Part shown: positions 1 through 7,447 of the stretch, in pieces
Layout of the letters: each line of letters begins with the position of its first letter
Position numbering within the stretch: the stretch's first letter is position 1
Source of the DNA: Verrucomicrobium sp. BvORR106
GTDB lineage: Bacteria; Verrucomicrobiota; Verrucomicrobiia; Verrucomicrobiales; Verrucomicrobiaceae
Length of the DNA: 43,678 bases
NCBI RefSeq assembly: GCF_000739655.1
Contig: NZ_BATR01000054.1
Coordinates: forward strand, 1 to 43,678
Direction of reading: 5' to 3'
Notes under the pieces: generated by a model
The model's database searches: none
Told to the model about the DNA's origin: nothing
The model's input: the letters and a program-made list of their open reading frames with translations, nothing else
Program-made: the position numbers and the translations under genes

Positions 1-1
1 G

Positions 2-334
2 ACTCAAACCCTGGTACGCAACCTCCTCGCCAACGCTCTGAAGTTTGCCCGTACCCGGGTGGTGCTGCGGTATGAGGAAACACCGGACGGCGTCCGCTTC
101 ATCGTGGGCAATGACGGTCCCACCCTCGCCCCTGAAGTGGCTGCCCGGCTGGCGGCGGATGCGGATGAGCCGGTCACGGCCACTTCGGGCATGGGGCTGC
201 GGCTCTGCCGGGAAATCTGCCGGGCGCTGGGCTTGCAACTGGTGGCGGCGGCGGGTGCCGACGGCGGTACGCAGTTCTCATTCCTATTGAAGAAGGCTGC
301 GTCAGTCGCAGTGGTTGGTGACGAGATGGTATGA
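2..334 (+). CDS. Sensor histidine kinase, C-terminal ATPase part (5' truncated)
   Basis: The reading frame is open from the left edge and ends at 332-334. It begins inside the HATPase_c domain: the first residues contain the N-box-like stretch NLLANALKFA, and further on a G2-type box SGMGLRLCREICRALG is visible. The dimerisation/phospho-acceptor helix and any sensor domain lie outside the window. The protein would phosphorylate its partner regulator using ATP. The ATG of the next gene overlaps this stop codon (ATGA), so the pair is translationally coupled and almost certainly a cognate two-component system. The signal sensed cannot be told from this fragment. Confidence 0.85.
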   Translation, partial: TQTLVRNLLANALKFARTRVVLRYEETPDGVRFIVGNDGPTLAPEVAARLAADADEPVTATSGMGLRLCREICRALGLQLVAAAGADGGTQFSFLLKKAASVAVVGDEMV

Positions 335-990
335 ACACAGGTGACACACTTCTTTCCAGGCACCGGGTGCTGATCGTGGAAGATCAGGGCATGGTAAGAG
401 CGTTCTTTGAGCGATGGGTGGCGGAGCTGCCCGGCTTTGCCGTGGCGGCCTCTGCCCGGACCGGAGAAGAAGCGCTCACTTTCGTGGGCATCGCCACGCC
501 GGATGTCATGCTGGTGGACTACCAGCTTCCTGGCATGGACGGCCTTGAGTTTGTGAAGCTCGCGAGGCAGATCCGGCCGCAGTTGCGCGCCCTGGTGGTC
601 TCCACTTTGACAGATCCTCTGGCCCTTACCCGCATTCGTGAATCTGGCGTGGAAGGTTATGTGGAGAAGGACGCCACCCCAGAGCTTCTGGCTGAGGCTC
701 TCGGTGCGGTGGTTTCTGGCCAGCGGTTCTATTCAGGGAAGTTTCATGAAACCATTGCCCGCGAAGGGGCCAATGCCGAAAGCGTCGGCAAGATCCTCTC
801 CCGTCGAGAACAGCAGGTCCTGGGCTTTGTGCTGGACCAAAAGACCAACCGTGAGATCGCCGAACTGATGGGGCTGAGCGTCCGGACGGTGGAATTTCAT
901 CGCGCCAACGTCATGACCAAACTTCAGGCAGGCAACCTGACGGATCTGGTCGCTGCCGCTAAGTCTCGTGGTTGGCGAGACAAGGGGTGA
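331..990 (+). CDS. Two-component response regulator, NarL/FixJ (LuxR-type HTH) family
   Basis: 219 residues, the usual length for the family. The N-terminal receiver domain (about residues 10-125) shows the acidic pocket E17/D18 in VEDQ, the phospho-acceptor D63 in VDYQLPG and the conserved lysine in VEKD. A C-terminal LuxR-type helix-turn-helix follows (about residues 150-212), with LSRREQQVLGFV and NREIAELMGLSVRTVEFHRANV. It should bind DNA when phosphorylated by the kinase encoded immediately upstream, whose stop codon overlaps this start. Its targets are not evident. There is no special sign that it controls the NRPS genes 6 kb downstream. Confidence 0.93.
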   Translation: MNTGDTLLSRHRVLIVEDQGMVRAFFERWVAELPGFAVAASARTGEEALTFVGIATPDVMLVDYQLPGMDGLEFVKLARQIRPQLRALVVSTLTDPLALTRIRESGVEGYVEKDATPELLAEALGAVVSGQRFYSGKFHETIAREGANAESVGKILSRREQQVLGFVLDQKTNREIAELMGLSVRTVEFHRANVMTKLQAGNLTDLVAAAKSRGWRDKG

Positions 991-1062
991 GAACTTGCTA
1001 GTTCAGGAATTGCTCGTGGTGCACAGTGTCCACCGCAAACGGTGCAGCCTCCCCGATTTTCC

Positions 1063-1473
1063 ATGATGAAGCGCTTCCTCTCACTGACAGAACGGGAATT
1101 CGAAAGGTTCTACAGTTTGCGTGATCACGCTGCACCTGGTGGGAATGATGGTTTCGAAGAGGAGTGCCTTGTCACTTTGTCAATGGTGGGGAAGTACCTT
1201 GCCCGGCGACTGGGGCCCGGTGACTATCACCTCCACGAGTGTTTCAATCGATCACGTTTCATTGAGGTTGCCTTTGAAGTTGAAAGCTACCTTCATGCGG
1301 ATTTCGTTCGCGGGTTGCAAGGCCTTCTGGCGGGATTAAGGCAAAGCTGGATGGTGTGTCTTTCTGAGGGGTGCTATCTGTTTGTGACAAGAGAGCAAGT
1401 CCTGGGATTTGATCCCACGGAGGAAAATGCCGCATTTCTTCGGCTTCAGTCGGAGTTCGAAGATTGTGCCTGA
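1063..1473 (+). CDS. Hypothetical protein
   Basis: A 136-residue protein from the ATG at 1063. An in-frame GTG at 1042 would add seven residues and an ATG at 1066 would remove one; none has a clear ribosome binding site. The sequence begins MMKRFLSLTEREFERFYSLRD, has no signal peptide or membrane segment, and looks globular and somewhat acidic (for example GFDPTEENAAF near the end). I do not recognise a family. It follows the two-component pair on the same strand after a 72-base gap and ends 36 bases before the convergent thioesterase gene. Local base composition is a little less GC-rich than its neighbours. Confidence 0.6.
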   Translation: MMKRFLSLTEREFERFYSLRDHAAPGGNDGFEEECLVTLSMVGKYLARRLGPGDYHLHECFNRSRFIEVAFEVESYLHADFVRGLQGLLAGLRQSWMVCLSEGCYLFVTREQVLGFDPTEENAAFLRLQSEFEDCA

Positions 1474-1509
1474 ATCCGTGCGAGATGTCTTGGGCCGCTC
1501 CTTCCAGTC

Positions 1510-1956
1510 CTACTTCAACGCCACAAACGTTCCCTCGAACTCCACGCAGACGCGGTCTCCCTCCTCCACCACGACCTTCAGCGTGATGCGGGCTTTGTCG
1601 GATTTCGCGAAGAGCTTCTTGAACTTCGTCACGGCTTTGGCATCCGGCCGCTTGCAGGCGGCATGCAGTTCACCCCTGACGGGTGCCAGGTAGCGGATCT
1701 TGCTGTCCTTGATCACGATGTGGGCCTCCCGGTCTTCCAGCAGGAGCCAGAGCATGCTGTAGCCCGCCAGCGTCGCCAAGGTGGCGAGGCTGCCGCCGAA
1801 GGCAGTCCCCAGGTGATTGTGATTCGCCTCCAAGGGGGCGGTCAGGACCAGCCGGGCTTCGTCGAAGGATGCCACATGCACCTGCATGGCCTTGGTCAAC
1901 GGGATCTGCGCATGCAGAAAGCGTTCAGTTTCTTTGAGAAGCTCGTCGGCAGGCAT
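1510..1956 (-). CDS. YiiD-type hot-dog-fold thioesterase
   Basis: A 148-residue protein matching, by my reading, the stand-alone YiiD C-terminal thioesterase family. Typical features are the N-terminal helical lead MPADELLKETERFLH, the central PLEANHNHLGTAFGGSLATLATLAGY (given here in description only; residues about 40-67), which forms the hot-dog helix with its HLGTAFGG signature, and a following KIRYLAPVRGEL strand. It probably hydrolyses an acyl-CoA or acyl-carrier thioester in the cytoplasm; the substrate is unknown. It is divergent from the TetR gene across a 102-base gap that carries the proposed operator, so it may share that control. Confidence 0.75.
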   Translation of the reverse strand: MPADELLKETERFLHAQIPLTKAMQVHVASFDEARLVLTAPLEANHNHLGTAFGGSLATLATLAGYSMLWLLLEDREAHIVIKDSKIRYLAPVRGELHAACKRPDAKAVTKFKKLFAKSDKARITLKVVVEEGDRVCVEFEGTFVALK

Positions 1957-2026
1957 GGCAAACTGGAAGGGGTGGGGTACGGTGAATCCAGACCGAAGTC
2001 GAGAATTTTCGAATTTCGACTTGTAT

Positions 2027-2043
2027 TTGACTATCTAGTAAAC
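2027..2043 (+). promoter_or_regulatory. Candidate TetR operator upstream of tetR
   Basis: TTGACTATCTAGTAAAC is an imperfect palindrome (TTGACTA / TAGTAAA arms). It sits 16 bases before the tetR start. It lies between a weak -35-like TTGTAT (2021-2026) and a good -10-like TATTAT (2044-2049), exactly filling a 17-base spacer. The reverse complement, with only two of 17 positions changed, recurs at 2702-2718 in front of the efflux genes. This is a sequence observation; binding by the adjacent TetR protein is inferred. Confidence 0.65.
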
Positions 2044-2058
2044 TATTATTGGTCAGCC

Positions 2059-2673
2059 ATGGGCCGTACCAGTGACGCCAAAGAACGCCTTCTTGAGGCT
2101 GCGCTCGATCTTATTTGGGAGCGCAGTTACGGGGTGGTGACGATTGACGCTATCTGCGAAAAGGCCGGGGTGAAGAAGGGGAGTTTCTACTACTTCTTCG
2201 ACTCCAAGTCCACCCTCGCGGTGGCGGCGCTCAATGAGAACTGGATCCAGGATGGCAAGGCCAAGTGGGATGCCCTGTTCTCAGCTTCCCTGCCGCCGCT
2301 GGAGCGCATTCGCGGGTTCATGCAGTCGGTTTACGATGGGCAGGTGAAAGTGCAAAAGGAGCACGGCAAAGTGCTTGGTTGCCCCTGCTTTTCCATTGGA
2401 TCTGAGACCAGTACGCAGGATGAAGTGATCCGGGCCAAGGCTCAGGAGATCCTGCAGAGCCAGATCCGCTACTTTGAATCGGCCATTCGCGACGCGCAGG
2501 CAGAGGGTTCTGTCCCTCCCGGAGATGCGGCGGCCAAGGCCAAATGCCTCTTTGCGTTGTTCGAGGGCAGTCTGGCCCAGGCCCGCATTCAGAACGATCT
2601 CGATTTTCTGCGCACGCTTCCCGATGCTTCCCTGGACATCCTGGGTGCTCGTTCCCTCAAGGTCGCGGCCTAG
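2059..2673 (+). CDS. TetR/AcrR-family transcriptional repressor
   Basis: 204 residues from the ATG at 2059. The frame is open further upstream but that part is a shadow of the thioesterase gene. The N-terminal helix-turn-helix covers about residues 5-50: KERLLEAALDLIWERSYG, then VTIDAICEKAGVKKGSFYYFF, the classic TetR recognition helix. The C-terminal ligand-binding half contains GCPCFSIGSETSTQDE, a pattern seen in AcrR-like regulators with a GCP motif. The gene lies directly upstream of an RND adaptor and pump on the same strand, and the same 17-bp palindrome precedes both units. The inferred role is ligand-relieved repression of itself and the pump. The inducer could be the product of the NRPS cluster or an external toxin. 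Confidence 0.92.
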   Translation: MGRTSDAKERLLEAALDLIWERSYGVVTIDAICEKAGVKKGSFYYFFDSKSTLAVAALNENWIQDGKAKWDALFSASLPPLERIRGFMQSVYDGQVKVQKEHGKVLGCPCFSIGSETSTQDEVIRAKAQEILQSQIRYFESAIRDAQAEGSVPPGDAAAKAKCLFALFEGSLAQARIQNDLDFLRTLPDASLDILGARSLKVAA

Positions 2674-2701
2674 CCCCGCTGCCTTTTTTTCGCGGAAAAT
2701 T

Positions 2702-2718
2702 GTTTACTATACAGTCAA
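2702..2718 (-). promoter_or_regulatory. Candidate TetR operator upstream of the RND efflux genes
   Basis: On the plus strand this reads GTTTACTATACAGTCAA, the inverted counterpart of the 2027-2043 site with 15 of 17 positions identical. It lies in the 61-base gap between tetR and the adaptor gene, ending 16 bases before the adaptor ATG. That is the same site-to-ATG distance as in front of tetR (2043 to 2059). The repeat of sequence and spacing suggests that one repressor controls both transcripts. Confidence 0.65.
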
Positions 2719-2734
2719 CTACAAAGCTCAATCC

Positions 2735-3967
2735 ATGAACTCGACCGACCTCGGCCCCATCGAAACCCCTGCGGCCCCTGCACCTCAAAAATCCCGCCTG
2801 CGCGCCTTCGCCTGGCTATCCCTCGTTACGCTCCTCGGCGTGGGTGGGGCCGCCTATTTCGGCACCCGCACCGCGACGGCTGGTGAGAATGCGGCCGCTC
2901 TTGCCCCCGGTGCTCCCCCTCCGCCCAAGGTGACTGTCGCGACGGTCGAGGAGCGAACCATCACCGATCACCGTGAGCTTCTCGGTCGCGTGGAACCCAT
3001 CGAGAGTGTGGAGATTCGCCCCCGCGTGTCGGGACACATTGAAAACGTGCTCCTCCAGGCGGGCCAGTCCGTGAAGAAAGGGGATGTGCTCTTCACCATC
3101 GATCCCCGCTGGCATCAGGCCCAGTTCGATCTGGCGAAGGCCGGTGTGGAGAAGGCGCGCGTGAGAGTCCGCATCACCGAGCGTGATGCCAAGCGCTCCA
3201 CGGAGCTTCTCGCGAGCCGCGCCATCTCCGTCGAGGAGGCGGACACCCGTTCCTCCACCCTGGAGGAAGCCAAAGCGGAACTGCTGGCTGCTCAGGCCTC
3301 GCTGGATACCGCCAAGCTGGACCTTGACTACACCCAGGTGCGCGCGCCCATCAGCGGTCGCGTGAGCCGGGCTTACGTCACGGCGGGCAATCTGGTCTCC
3401 GGCGCTCCCGGTGGGGCCACTCTGCTGACCACCATCGTCTCTGAAGGCGAAGTCTATGTGTACGCCGATGTGGATGAAGCCTCCTACCTGGTCATCAACC
3501 AGCTCTGCAGGGAGAACCGGCTTGCCTCGGAAAACGGGCGCGTGCCGGTGGATATGCAGCTCACCGGCGAGACGGGCTATCCGAATCGCGGCGTGATTGA
3601 ATCCGCCGACAACCGCCTGGATCCTGGCACCGGCAGCCTGGTGCTGCGCATGATCTTTGCCAACCCGGATGGCAAGCTGGTGCCCGGTCTCTCTGCCCGT
3701 GTGCGGGTGCCTGTGAGCGCCCCTTCACCGGCCCTGGTGATCAGCGAGCGTGCCATCGGTACCAACCAGAGCCAGAAGTTCGTGCTTACCGTGAACCCCG
3801 AGAACGTGGTCGCGCTCAAGTCCGTGAAGCTGGGCTCCCTGGTGGAAGGCAAGCGTGTGGTCCGCGAAGGCCTCCAGCCCGGTGACCGCGTGATCGTCAA
3901 CGGCACCCAGCGTGTGGCGGCCGGCATGACCGTGAGCCCTGAGTCTGCCGCTGTGGCGATGAAATAA
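2735..3967 (+). CDS. RND efflux periplasmic adaptor (membrane fusion protein)
   Basis: 410 residues from the ATG at 2735; the longer open frame upstream overlaps tetR and is not needed. One N-terminal membrane segment (about residues 28-47) anchors the protein. The barrel-sandwich/lipoyl half-motifs are RPRVSGHIENVLLQAGQSVKKG and DYTQVRAPISGRVSRAYV, each seen around a coiled-coil hairpin rich in Ala, Glu and Arg (about residues 125-200). The C-terminal beta-barrel and membrane-proximal parts are present (LVPGLSARVRVPV, LQPGDRVIVNG). It would bridge the inner-membrane pump encoded next and an outer-membrane channel. No TolC-type gene is in the window, so the channel must be encoded elsewhere. 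Confidence 0.95.
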   Translation: MNSTDLGPIETPAAPAPQKSRLRAFAWLSLVTLLGVGGAAYFGTRTATAGENAAALAPGAPPPPKVTVATVEERTITDHRELLGRVEPIESVEIRPRVSGHIENVLLQAGQSVKKGDVLFTIDPRWHQAQFDLAKAGVEKARVRVRITERDAKRSTELLASRAISVEEADTRSSTLEEAKAELLAAQASLDTAKLDLDYTQVRAPISGRVSRAYVTAGNLVSGAPGGATLLTTIVSEGEVYVYADVDEASYLVINQLCRENRLASENGRVPVDMQLTGETGYPNRGVIESADNRLDPGTGSLVLRMIFANPDGKLVPGLSARVRVPVSAPSPALVISERAIGTNQSQKFVLTVNPENVVALKSVKLGSLVEGKRVVREGLQPGDRVIVNGTQRVAAGMTVSPESAAVAMK

Positions 3968-3980
3968 CCCAATCATTCGC

Positions 3981-4006
3981 GCCGCCCCTGTCCCCCTCGG
4001 GGCGGC
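3981..4006 (+). other. Intercistronic hairpin between adaptor and pump genes
   Basis: GCCGCCCC (3981-3988) and GGGGCGGC (3999-4006) form a perfect 8-bp stem with a 10-base C-rich loop. No T-run follows, so it is not a convincing terminator. It could protect the adaptor part of the message or partly attenuate transcription into the pump gene. The gap between the two genes is 137 bases, long for co-transcribed RND genes. Confidence 0.45.
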
Positions 4007-4104
4007 CTTCCTCACCCCATTCCCAACTTCCTTCGAGATCCGGCCTCTGATGCCGGGATCAGCCGCCGCTTTGCCTCCGTCCTGAACTGCCAACCTGCCC
4101 TGTC

Positions 4105-7100
4105 ATGAACTTCTCAGACTTCTTCATCAAGCGCCCCATCTTTGCGGGTGTCTTGTCCATCATCACCCTGCTGGTGGGCGCCATTGCCCTATGGCTGCTG
4201 CCGGTGAGCGAATACCCGGAAGTGGTGCCGCCCACGGTGGTCGTGACCGCCCGCTATCCCGGTGCCAACCCCAAGACCATCGCCGAGACGGTTTCCACCC
4301 CGCTGGAGCAGTCCATCAACGGCGTGGAGAACTCCATCTACATGTTCTCCCAGGCCACCACGGACGGGGTCATGACCCTCACGGTGACCTTCAAGCTGGG
4401 CACGGATCCGGACAAGGCCCAGGTGATGGTGCAGAACCGCGTGGCCCAGGCAGAGCCCAAGTTGCCGGAGGAGGTGCGCCGCATCGGCGTGACCACCGTG
4501 AAGAGCTCGCCAGACATGACCCTGCTGGTGCACCTCTTCTCCCCCGACAACCGGTATGACGAGGTCTTCGTGCGCAACTATGCCACACTACAGGTGCGTG
4601 ATGTGCTGGCCCGTCTGCCCGGGGTGGGGCAGGTGCAGCTCTTTGGTTCAGGAGACTATGCCATGCGCGTCTGGCTGGACCCCAACAAGGTGGCGGCCCG
4701 TGGCATGACCGCGAGTGATGTGGTGGCGGCGATCCGGGAGCAGAACGTGCAGGTGGCCGCTGGTTCCGTGGGCCAGCAGCCCAATCCGCATGCGGGTGAC
4801 AATGAGCTGCTCATCAACACCAAAGGACGCCTCGTGACGGAGGAGGAGTTCGGCGACATCGTCGTGAAGATCGGTGCCCGGGGCGAACGCGTGCTGCTCA
4901 AGGACATCGCCCGCATGGAACTCGGAGCCTCCGAGTACGCGCTGCGTTCTTTGCTCAACAACAAGGCGGCTGTGGCCATCCCCGTCTTCCAGCTTCCCGG
5001 AGCCAACTCCATCGCCGTGTCCAATGCCGTGCGGGAAAAGATGGCGGAGCTGAAGAAGACCTTCCCCGACGGTCTGGAGTACGCCTTTGCTTATGACCCC
5101 ACGGTGTTCGTGCGGCACTCCATCGAGGCCGTGGTGCACACGCTGATTGAGGCCATCATCCTGGTGGTGCTGGTGGTCATTCTGTTCCTCCAGACCTGGC
5201 GCGCTTCCATTATCCCGCTGGCTGCGGTGCCCGTCTCCCTGGTGGGCACCTTCGCAGTCATGAGTGCGCTCGGCTTCTCCATCAATGCGCTCTCGCTCTT
5301 CGGCCTCGTGCTGGCCATCGGGATCGTGGTGGATGATGCCATCGTGGTGGTGGAGAACGTGGAACGCAACATCGCTCTGGGCTTCACGCCTGTGGAGGCG
5401 ACCAAGCGGGCCATGAGTGAGGTGACGGGGCCCATCGTGGCCACCGCCCTGGTGCTCTCTGCTGTGTTCATTCCCACTGCTTTCATCACTGGATTGAGCG
5501 GGCAGTTCTACAAGCAGTTTGCCATCACCATCGCCATCTCCACGGTGATCTCGGCGTTCAACTCCCTCACGCTTTCCCCTGCGCTGAGCGCCCTTTTGCT
5601 GAAGGATCACCACGCACCCAAGGACAAGCTTTCCAAGGCGATGGACTGGGCCTTTGGCTGGTTCTTCCGCCCCTTCAACCGCTTCTTTGACTGGGCCTCC
5701 CAGAAGTACTCCAACGGCGTGGCCCGCATCATCCGCGTGAGCGCCATAGCGATCATTGTGTATGGCGGTCTCCTGGTGCTTACCGCGAACCTATTCCAGA
5801 AGGTGCCGGCCGGCTTTGTGCCAGCCCAGGACAAGCAATACCTCATCGCCTTTGCCCAGCTTCCGGAAGGCGCCTCGATCGAGCGCACAGACAAGATCAT
5901 CCGCCGCATGACGGAGATCGCCATGAAGCATGAAGGTGTGTCTGACTCCGTGGCCTTCCCCGGTCTGTCGATCAACGGCTTTACCAACAGTCCCAACTCC
6001 GGCATTGCCTTCACCACGCTGAAATCGTTTGAAGAACGCAAAGGACCCGGCATGTCCGGCACCGAGATCGCTGCCCAGCTCAACAAGGAGTTTGGCGAGA
6101 TCCAGGAGGCCTTCATTGCCATCTTCACTCCGCCTCCCGTAAACGGGCTCGGCACCACCGGTGGCTTCAAGTTCTACGTCGAAGACCGGGCTGGTCTGGG
6201 CTATGACGAGCTGTACAATGCCACGCAGGCCCTCATCGCGAAGGCGAACCAGACCCCTGGCCTTGCAGGGCTCTTCACCAGCTTTACCATCAACAACCCC
6301 CAGTTGCAGGCGGATGTGGATCGCGCCAAGGCCAAGCAGCAGGGTGTGCCGCTGGCCAACATCTTTGAGACCATGCAGATCAACTTGGGCTCGCTGTATG
6401 TGAATGACTTCAACCGGTTCGGCCGCACCTATCAGGTGGTGGCCCAGGCGGATGCGGAGTTCCGCACCAATGCCGATGACATCCTGCGGCTCAAGACCCG
6501 CAATGCCAAAGGCGAGATGGTGCCCCTCGGTTCTTTGGTGACGGTGACCGAGACCTATGGTCCGGACCGGGCCATGCGCTACAACGGCTATCCCGCCGCG
6601 GAGATCAGTGGCATGCCCGGCCCCGGTTTCAGTTCGGGTCAGGCCGAGGCGATCATGGAGAAGTTGGCCGCAGAGACGCTGCCCAAAGGCCTGGCGCTGG
6701 ACTGGACGGAGCTGACCTATCAGAAGATCCTGGCGGGTAACACCGGCATGCTGGTCTTCCCTATCAGTATCGTCCTCGTGTTCCTCGTGCTGGCTGCCCA
6801 GTATGAGAGCTTCAGGTTGCCCTTTGCCGTGCTGCTCATCGTGCCCATGGCGTTGCTCTCGGCCATGGCCGGGGTGTGGTTCACGAAGGGGGACAACAAC
6901 ATCTTCACGCAGATCGGCCTCATCGTGCTGATCGGTCTCGCCGCGAAGAACGCCATTCTCATTGTGGAATTCGCCGTGAAACTTCGCGAGGAGGGCAAGG
7001 GCATCGTCGAAGCCGCGTTGGAAGCCTCCCGCCTGCGTCTGCGCCCCATCTTGATGACCTCCATCGCCTTCATCGCCGGGGTGTTCCCGCTGGTGGTGGC

Positions 7101-7299
7101 CACCGGGGCCGGTGCAGAGATGCGCCAGGCCATGGGGGTGGCCGTGTTTGCCGGGATGATCGGTGTGACCGTCTTTGGTCTCTTCCTCACCCCCATTTTC
7201 TATGTGGTGCTGGAGAAGCTCGGCGTGAAGAAGCCGGCGGTTGCCCCAGCGGTGACGCCGTCCCATGGTGGCCCTGATTCGGCGACTGCTCACGCATAA
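4105..7299 (+). CDS. RND efflux pump inner-membrane transporter (HAE1/AcrB type)
   Basis: 1064 residues, the standard length for AcrB/MexB-like hydrophobe/amphiphile exporters. It starts MNFSDFFIKRPIFAGVLSII, the typical first transmembrane helix. The porter domain shows PGANPKTIAETVSTPLEQ and VQNRVAQAEPKLPEEV. The proton-relay residues are present: D410/D411 in IVVDDAIVVVEN and K948 in GLAAKNAILIVEF. Both large periplasmic loops and the twelve-helix layout can be followed. It exports amphiphilic compounds using proton flux together with the upstream adaptor. A terminator follows 42 bases after the stop. Its position next to the NRPS/PKS genes makes self-resistance or export of their product a plausible job, though unproven. 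Confidence 0.97.
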   Translation: MNFSDFFIKRPIFAGVLSIITLLVGAIALWLLPVSEYPEVVPPTVVVTARYPGANPKTIAETVSTPLEQSINGVENSIYMFSQATTDGVMTLTVTFKLGTDPDKAQVMVQNRVAQAEPKLPEEVRRIGVTTVKSSPDMTLLVHLFSPDNRYDEVFVRNYATLQVRDVLARLPGVGQVQLFGSGDYAMRVWLDPNKVAARGMTASDVVAAIREQNVQVAAGSVGQQPNPHAGDNELLINTKGRLVTEEEFGDIVVKIGARGERVLLKDIARMELGASEYALRSLLNNKAAVAIPVFQLPGANSIAVSNAVREKMAELKKTFPDGLEYAFAYDPTVFVRHSIEAVVHTLIEAIILVVLVVILFLQTWRASIIPLAAVPVSLVGTFAVMSALGFSINALSLFGLVLAIGIVVDDAIVVVENVERNIALGFTPVEATKRAMSEVTGPIVATALVLSAVFIPTAFITGLSGQFYKQFAITIAISTVISAFNSLTLSPALSALLLKDHHAPKDKLSKAMDWAFGWFFRPFNRFFDWASQKYSNGVARIIRVSAIAIIVYGGLLVLTANLFQKVPAGFVPAQDKQYLIAFAQLPEGASIERTDKIIRRMTEIAMKHEGVSDSVAFPGLSINGFTNSPNSGIAFTTLKSFEERKGPGMSGTEIAAQLNKEFGEIQEAFIAIFTPPPVNGLGTTGGFKFYVEDRAGLGYDELYNATQALIAKANQTPGLAGLFTSFTINNPQLQADVDRAKAKQQGVPLANIFETMQINLGSLYVNDFNRFGRTYQVVAQADAEFRTNADDILRLKTRNAKGEMVPLGSLVTVTETYGPDRAMRYNGYPAAEISGMPGPGFSSGQAEAIMEKLAAETLPKGLALDWTELTYQKILAGNTGMLVFPISIVLVFLVLAAQYESFRLPFAVLLIVPMALLSAMAGVWFTKGDNNIFTQIGLIVLIGLAAKNAILIVEFAVKLREEGKGIVEAALEASRLRLRPILMTSIAFIAGVFPLVVATGAGAEMRQAMGVAVFAGMIGVTVFGLFLTPIFYVVLEKLGVKKPAVAPAVTPSHGGPDSATAHA

Positions 7300-7340
7300 T
7301 CCTCTGGGAAAGGTAGAACAAGCCTTCCCCCGTCCTCTCA

Positions 7341-7369
7341 AAAGGCCCCCTGACCCAGGGGGCCTTTTT
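7341..7369 (+). terminator. Rho-independent terminator after the efflux operon
   Basis: A strong stem of GGCCCCC (7344-7350) with GGGGGCC (7358-7364) closes on a seven-base loop. It is preceded by AAA and followed by five T (7365-7369). It separates the tetR/RND unit from the NRPS genes, so the latter need their own promoter. Confidence 0.9.
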
Positions 7370-7409
7370 CGTGTTCTGGCGGGAGGTCTGGAGCAGGGGC
7401 GGACGGGTG

Positions 7410-7426
7410 CAATTTCGATCAAATTG
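7410..7426 (+). promoter_or_regulatory. Inverted repeat upstream of the NRPS operon
   Basis: CAATTTCGATCAAATTG has perfect 6-base arms around a five-base centre. It is AT-rich in an otherwise GC-rich stretch, 22 bases before the NRPS start and between the terminator and the gene. It could be an operator for a regulator of the assembly-line genes. No regulator can be assigned. Confidence 0.35.
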
Positions 7427-7431
7427 CCTTG

Positions 7432-7447
7432 AGGGTGAAGGCACCCT
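7432..7447 (+). promoter_or_regulatory. Small hairpin abutting the NRPS ATG
   Basis: AGGGTG (7432-7437), a loop of AAGG (7438-7441) and CACCCT (7442-7447) form a perfect 6-bp stem ending at the base before the ATG at 7448. The loop holds the only Shine-Dalgarno-like bases, so folding could limit initiation. If translation starts at the ATG at 7493 instead, this is leader RNA. Confidence 0.3.

Noticed and set aside
1663-2058. N-terminal extension of the TetR protein
   Set aside because: It lies opposite the thioesterase gene and places the operator inside the coding region; the ATG at 2059 gives the normal TetR start.
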